Part shown: positions 58,222 to 64,000 of the stretch, one piece after another
Numbering within the stretch: position 1 is the stretch's first letter
How the letters are laid out: every line of letters begins with the position of its first letter
Assembly: GCA_963691655.1 (NCBI GenBank)
Contig: OY829329.1
Location: forward strand, 11,732,708 to 11,796,707
Length of the DNA: 64,000 bases
Source: Toxonevra muliebris
Taxonomy: Eukaryota > Arthropoda > Insecta > Diptera > Pallopteridae
Direction: 5' to 3'
Notes under the pieces: model-generated
Database searches by the model: none
Told to the model about the DNA's origin: nothing
What the model saw: the letters and a program-made list of their open reading frames with translations, nothing else
Made by a program: the position numbers and the translations under genes

Positions 58222-60590
58222 GAAACCCTGAGCTCCCAAGAGGAGTAAAAAGGGAAAAATAAAAAAAAAAAACTGTCCAAAACGCTGACATATCAATATA
58301 GTGTCCAGTTATCACAATTTCGAGCAATTACATTTGCAACGCGAGGTCATACTATCAACTAGTTTTTTGGCGTTTGATTGCGGAAAACTCCGCCACTTCG
58401 AGTTAAGCTGTCGTTTTAATTGGGGAATGCTCTTAGCATTTGTTCCGCTCTTATTAAGCTTAATAATTGCTTAAAAATTTTCAATGTGTTTAGCATCTGA
58501 AGATTGAGAGGCGCCGTCTAAAATTATTGTCCAATTTTCTTCTTCTCACTTACTGCACAAGTGATTTTGATATTTAGGGTCCTGCCCTCTTAGAGCTCGT
58601 AATTTCAGATTGCTTTACCAAACCAGTTATTGGCAGAAGATAACAGTCTATGCTGGTATAAATGGATCATGTACTGGATACCCCAATTTTTCACAAAGAT
58701 GATTATCCTGTCGAAACTCTGTTTTTCCTTGCGTCCTTTACAGACGCATTGGTGCAATGATTATCCATATGTTCAACCGCCCACTCCTGCCATTTTTTGT
58801 TTGTTTTGCAGTCAGTAATGGTTTGGTTATAGTAGCTCAGAATTCTGGTCCGCTCAATTGAATTCTTTTGGGTCACCGTCGAAGCTCGGCTAACGTGACA
58901 AGTGTCCGACTGAACCTGACTTTTTGAATCAACCCTGAATTTCATCTTCGTTACAGTTCGGCCGAAAACGAAATCTTTATAAAACGCTTTCAGAAATTCT
59001 TACGTAATATTTATTTTTCATACCTATGTATTGAAGAAAATTAATACCTACAATAAAAATAATATAAGTGCTAAACGCTGGACTTATTGACATGAAAATG
59101 ACATACACATACACTCAAAAAAAAAAAAATAAAAAAAAAAAATAGAAGATATCAAACCAAAAAATAAAAATAAAATAAAGGAATGAGCAGAGTGAAAAAA
59201 AAAACTTCATAGAAAAATCGCATTTTGTGCAAAAGTCGTGCGGGAATCATTTCAATTTATTATTTTTTTTTTAGTCGTCTTCACTTCATTCTTATTATGG
59301 CAGCTCAACTGAACTCAACCCTAGCTTCATAATATTATAACTACTTGGAAAAAAAATAATACAACAATAACAGCTTGAACGAAAAGTATCTGTCAGAACA
59401 TCAAATCAATTGGACACGTTTGTGCGGAGAGTATTATTTACCAAACGATACAAATACAACCGGGAGCAGCAATAACAACAGAAGCTTTGAAATCAAAAGC
59501 AAAAAAAAAAAAAAAAACCAACAGCAATAGGGAAACGGAAAACGGCAACAGCAGCAATAGCAACTGCAGCTATATGCGGAAAATGCAACGAGCACAAATT
59601 CAATTTAAATCGAATGCATCAAGAGCAGCAGCAGCAGCACCAGCAGTTGTAACCAAACAGCCAGCAACATCAATCGATTCGTTGCAGTGCTGGACTTCAG
59701 TCTAAATATTTATTCTCAAGTCGAATTGAATAAATACGAAAATGATTCGACAATTCAACAAACAAACGACGACAAAGAAGACGACGACAGGGAGTCCGAC
59801 TCCGACTCCGACTCCGACGATCGAAATGAATCACGCAATCTAATCAGATGCATAGATACATTTGCACACACATACATTTGCAATACATATTTATTCACTT
59901 ACACACACACTTGCATTTTCAACGTGAGTTTCCAGAGTTGGTCATTTGTGCTCTAAAGCGCTATAAGCAATTGATGAAGGGTAGGTGAGCTAGGTGAAGT
60001 AGTCGTTCGTACTTATCAGCAATAGACGTTGAGTTGCATACAACATACTCGCTCAACAAAAAAATAAACTAAATTAATGTATAAGCGATATAATTGCTGT
60101 TGTTGTTGTTTCCATTTGCAATGGTCGTGTTGTCATTGCATAGCAACAACATCGCATCACATCGCATCACATAACATAAAAGAAAAATATTTTTTGCACT
60201 CAAATTGGTCACGCGGGACTCACGCTAAAGCGAAAATTGATGATTGAAAATAGCTTATGATGGGGGAATTTTCATGTACGACGTTGTATAGTGCAGCGTG
60301 AAGTGATGTCATAAGGTAAAAAATAAAAAAATAAAAATGGAAAAATCAAGAGATTTGTATGTAATTTCATGCAACAGCGAAATTGCATGCATGCTTCAAA
60401 GTTAGTGGATTATTTATGAATTTAATGAGACGTAAAATGAACAAGGCCATAAGCGTCATACTTTGTGCAAATTCAATTACAAACAAAATTGGATTATTAA
60501 ATTATAACATTTCGTAAATTAAGGTAAGGCCAAGGTGAAGAAGTAAAGACAAATCAAATATCATTTATTATTTAATACTAGCTACGCTGA
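58222..60590. other. Non-coding DNA; CAG/GAC triplets near 59.5-59.8 kb
   Basis: The first kilobase shows no element I recognise. A minus-strand frame at 58703-58945 has mixed composition but no domain I can name. At 59480-59830, CAG/CAA and GACGAC/GACTCC triplets create short + frames with Asn/Ser/Ala and Asp/Ser runs (59487-59705, 59687-59956). This could be a 5' UTR or small exon of a neighbouring gene, but neither splice partner nor family is evident. A (CATCG) cluster lies near 60149-60168. Confidence 0.4.
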
Positions 60591-60599
60591 CTGTTCCAA

Positions 60600-61445
60600 A
60601 TAGCCTATGGCAGCATTAGACTGCCTCTGAAAGCCTCAGGTTGCCTCTGAAAGCCCTGGTCTGCCTTTGAAAACCTCAAATTGCCTCTATAAGCCTTAGG
60701 CTGCCTCAAAAAGCCTCAAACTGCCTTTGCAAAACTTCAGACAGTGTCTTGAAGTCTCAAGCTGTCTCTGAGAGCCTTACGCTGCTTTTAAAAGCCTTAG
60801 ACAGAGTCTTGCCTCTGAAAGCCGTAGATTACCTCTGAAAGTCTCTCATACTGCCTCTGAAAGTTTTAGACTGGCTCAGAAAACCTTAAACTCACTTTGG
60901 AAAATTCAGACATCCTCTGAAAGACTTAGGCTAAAAGCATTGAGCTACCTCTGAAAGCCGCAGATTGCCTCTGAAAGCCTTGGACTACCTCTTAAAACCT
61001 CAAACTGCCCCTGATAGCCTTAGACTGCCCCTGAAAGAAACAAACAGCCTTTGAAAACCTCAGACAGTTCCTGAAAACCTTAGACAGCCTCTGAAAACCT
61101 TAAACTCTCTTTGAAAAACTCAGACAGCCTCTGAAAGACTTAGGCTAAAACTCTTAAGCTGCTTCTGAAAGCCGTAGATTGCCTGTGAAAGCCATAGATT
61201 GCCTCTGGAAGCCTTGGGCTGCCTCCTAAAACCTCAAACTGCCTCTGACTGCCTCTGACAGAATCAAACTGCCCCTGAAAACCTCAGACAACGTCTAAAA
61301 ACTGGGTGAGGCTACATCTGAAATTCTTAGACAAACTCTGAAAGCCGTAGATTACCTCTGAAAGCCTTTGACTGCCTCTGAAAGCTTTGGACTGCCTCTG
61401 AAAAGCTTAGACTGTCTCTAGAACCCTTGGGCTGCCTCAAAAGAG
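60600..61445. repeat. 20-bp CTGCCTCTGAAAGCCTTAGA minisatellite, ~0.85 kb
   Basis: About 40 diverged copies of CTGCCTCTGAAAGCCTTAGA are present, with common variants (AAACTGCCTTTGAAAACCTC). Longer blocks recur, for example TTAGGCTAAAA...GCT.CTTCTGAAAGCCGTAGATTGCCT near 60930 and 61140. The array is more GC-rich than its surroundings and has no lasting open frame. Confidence 0.9.
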
Positions 61446-61949
61446 AGGCATTTATAAGTCTTGATAAACCGAATCGCATTATAATTTACTCTTCGTAATG
61501 CAGCCTCTGACTGCATTTGAAAACCATGGACTTTAGACAACCTCTACCTACCTCAGGTTGTCAGTTATTGGTTCTAGTTACCTTTGACAACTGCTGGCTG
61601 CCTTGAACTGAATCGAATTTCTCACTCATTCAGTAGGTCGCCTAAGTAAACGCGAAGGATCGTATATTTTTCACCTTTTCGTTTCGCATTATTCTATTAC
61701 AAAAGACGAAAGAGAAGAAAATTTTTGTTTCAATCAAGGAGAAAGTAAATATTCTATACCAGAAAAATTCAAAATTGAGACAAAAAATATAAGAAATCAA
61801 TTTCAAAATATAAATCTTGACTTACCATGAATTATTTTATGCAACATTCAATTTATTTCATTGCATTTTTGATCTGAAAATAAGGAGAAAATATATATTA
61901 ATTTTATATATTAAGATTAAAAATAAAATAGAAGTTGGATATATTTGAC
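61446..61949. other. AT-rich non-coding DNA
   Basis: A few decayed units of the 20-bp array continue to about 61600; otherwise nothing is seen. Confidence 0.4.
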
Positions 61950-62285
61950 AGTCTGAGAGGAAAAGCTAGCTAAAATTTATATAAGAGCAAAAATGAAATA
62001 ATTTAGTATCTTAGAGCAAGAACGGTATAAGTAATATGGCTTAGAGTGAAAATGAAACGACTTTAAAGTAAGAGCAAAAATTGTATAACAATTCTTTCAG
62101 AGCAAAAACAGCATGGGGATTTATACCGTTTTTGCTCTAAACATATTTCCTTTCATTTTTGCTCTGAACATATTTCGTTTCACTTTTGCTCTGAATATAT
62201 TTCGTGTCGTTTTTGCTCTTAAGTAAAATTATTCCACTTTTTTCTTAACGTAGAAGTTATATAAATTTTTCTCCCAGTCTCTCAT
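61950..62285. repeat. Foldback of ~29-bp GAGCAAAAA repeats
   Basis: GAGCAAAAATGAAA-type units occur in forward orientation near 61985, 62014, 62043, 62071 and 62099. They then occur inverted (TTTTTGCTC) near 62130, 62157, 62184 and 62210, all about 27-29 bp apart. The centre is GAGCAAAAAC...GTTTTTGCTC around 62116. The outer flanks also pair (AGTCTGAGAGG...AAAATTTATATAA on the left, TTATATAAATTTTTCTCCCAGTCTC on the right). The whole ~335 bp could fold into one long hairpin. Confidence 0.7.
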
Positions 62286-64000
62286 TTAAAACCAGAAAAC
62301 TTCCATGGGATATTAGCCAGGATTTTAGATTTAGTAGTTATATTTTCGAAACAAGTCGATCTGTTTTACGAAGAACTCAATTCAAATCTGAAGTTTAGAT
62401 TTGGAAGTAATATTGGAGTGACTAATAGATCAATGGAAAGAGAAACTTTATTTATGTCATCAAAGTCTTAAGCTCAACAGCAATACATTAAAAAAAAGCA
62501 TATCGACATAACTTAATTTGTATTTACCCTGGCTTATAAGCCGAACATTGAGGTTAACTAAAATAGATTAGCTATAGAAGGATCAGTCCTGGATGCGCTA
62601 ATTTCGCAAAACCCATCGGAAAGCATAGGATGGTGGAAATATATTTTGTCAATATATTTGGAGAGAAAAATTTTCCTCTGATACCAGAGCATTCGAAATG
62701 GGTTCAAAACCCGGTTTTTGCATAAACATTTCCTCAATCACTCGGTAGAAATGGAATTAGGATGACTATTCTAGGGACATGACAACAAACGGGTTCTGTG
62801 ACTTAATACACTGTTTAGGCAAAGATTAAATGTATTCGGTAAGCTGGGTGTGGACTTTTAAGAAGCTGTTACCCTATAATATGCAGTAGCAGCAGTACAA
62901 TAGTATTAGAAAATGAATGCTTAAATTATATCATATTTAATTTATATATTATTTTTAAATTAAATCATATTTAAATCATTTCATATTCAAATATGTAGAT
63001 TAAACATTCAAAGAAAATTCATTTTCCTTATAAATAATTTATATTTACTTGAGAAAATCTACTGCATATATAGTATCCAAAATGATGCTTTGATTATTTA
63101 TATAAGAAAGAAAAATCAATACTCATTTAATTCAAACAACAATTGCACAAAATTTTTGAGTTAACACCACATTAATTTTCATATGTGAATTTGTATAAAT
63201 GAATGTATATCATCAATCCATGAAACATATATATACACAAAAACACACACAAATTTGTTGTCAATCAAATTGACAATGACAACGAATGATTTTCTTACTT
63301 AAATATGCAAATGGAGGGGTGTCAACAGACGGACGAAGGAATAAAGGAGAAGGAGTTTAAGACGTTTAAATTTCGATTCGACGAAATGAAAATATAAGAA
63401 CGAATATATTCAAAGTAAATAACTAAACAAATATGTATAGCTAAATATTTAGTAGTAACAAGTAAAGACAAAAACTCAAAACCGCAACAACAACAATAGC
63501 ACAATTTTCTATGCATATACGAGTATATGGAAGGAATCATCAGCATAAAACATCAACCATGAATCAGGCAAACAACAACAAGCAGCAGAAACAACAACAT
63601 CATTGTTAACAACAATATCATCAGGCAGATATACATATAAGCAGTAAAAACAAACAATAAGTAGCAAGCAACAACAACAGACAGCAGCAACAACCGCCAG
63701 CAACAACAATAATTATAATCATTTCTAATATTTATTTTCTAAATTGCCAATAATTTTCAAACAAACACATTCAATAAAATTTTCTACTTAAACTCATATT
63801 TAATTTTTGTTTTCTTACATTCGTTGTTGCGGTTGCTGCTTTTGTTATTTATTTTTGTTGTTGCTAGCAACGTAAACGATAAATAAATGAAATTTATTAT
63901 TAATTTCAACTATGATATAGTAGATAATTAACCGAATAAAAAATAATAAATATTATATCTATGATTAACCCATTTTCAGCATTTGTACGATTTTTCATAC
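62286..64000. other. AT-rich non-coding DNA with CAA/CAG triplets near 63.5-63.7 kb
   Basis: CAACAACAACAATAGCA-type triplets occur near 63485 and throughout 63570-63705. The minus-strand frames at 63322-63546 and 63509-63709 read Cys/Val/Leu-rich from these and are not domain-like. No gene is supported. Confidence 0.45.

Noticed and set aside
58703..58945. 80-codon minus-strand frame of mixed composition
   Set aside because: It looks less repetitive than most, and I considered a transposase fragment, but I could match no motif and the frame ends without flanking support.
59487..59956. Asn/Ser/Ala- and Asp/Ser-rich frames as coding exons
   Set aside because: The residues follow CAG/CAA/GAC triplet runs in two different frames; a 5' UTR is as likely, so I left this as a region note.

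Overview
The window looks like a gene-poor stretch of a higher-fly (schizophoran Diptera) nuclear genome. The evidence is high A+T, abundant (CA/GT)n, (GA)n and CAG/CAA-type microsatellites, an RNase H-bearing LINE of the I/LOA type, tRNA-derived SINEs, Tc1/mariner-type miniature elements and TTAA-flanked repeats. I cannot name the genus. No bacterial, plasmid or phage gene organisation is present.

Only one protein-coding gene is well supported. Two long open exons on the + strand (12407-13373 and 14696-15672) join in frame across a GT-AG intron of about 1.3 kb. Together they encode a predicted 647-residue protein with an acidic, low-complexity, coiled-coil-rich N-terminal half, an Asn/Thr-rich linker and one hydrophobic segment near the C-terminus. 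I do not recognise its family. It starts about 400 bp beyond the end of a decayed LINE.

Layout. 0-9.5 kb: AT-rich DNA with a diverged ~41-bp array (2.9-4.0 kb), an AAGTATS heptamer array (5.7-7.1 kb), a SINE relic and a pogo-like miniature element. 9.5-12.2 kb: antisense LINE relic and a small TTAA-flanked hairpin element. 12.4-16.4 kb: the gene. 17.6-19.6 kb: a GGTCTGAATTT-type array. 21.7-25.7 kb: two collinear copies of an ~83-bp repeat array with a GTCGAC palindrome. 26.5-35.4 kb: LINE fragments, a TTAA-flanked family with palindromic cores, diverged dimer repeats and a nested mariner-type relic. 37.7-39.2 kb: a nearly pure ACCAAG hexamer array. 41.7-44.0 kb: a TTAA-flanked miniature element, then a TTACTTCT octamer array. 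45.6-47.2 kb: an 11-bp ATTGATTTCAA array. 48.9-50.3 kb: a CTTGATCTACCTAGA-like array. 52.0-53.9 kb: another palindromic-core TTAA element, a ~355-bp repeat and a TTAGG array. 56.4-58.2 kb: a polypurine tract, three tRNA-like SINE heads and a TA-flanked miniature element. 60.6-61.5 kb: a 20-bp array. 61.9-62.3 kb: a foldback of ~29-bp repeats. The rest is ordinary AT-rich intergenic or intronic DNA.

The main interest is repeat biology. About a fifth of the window is simple or minisatellite arrays at ten or more loci. Four loci (three LINE 3' ends and one unassigned tract) carry telomere-like TTAGG sequence, and one of the LINE insertions has a clean 12-bp target duplication. One TTAA-flanked family keeps perfect palindromes even though the palindrome sequence differs between copies.
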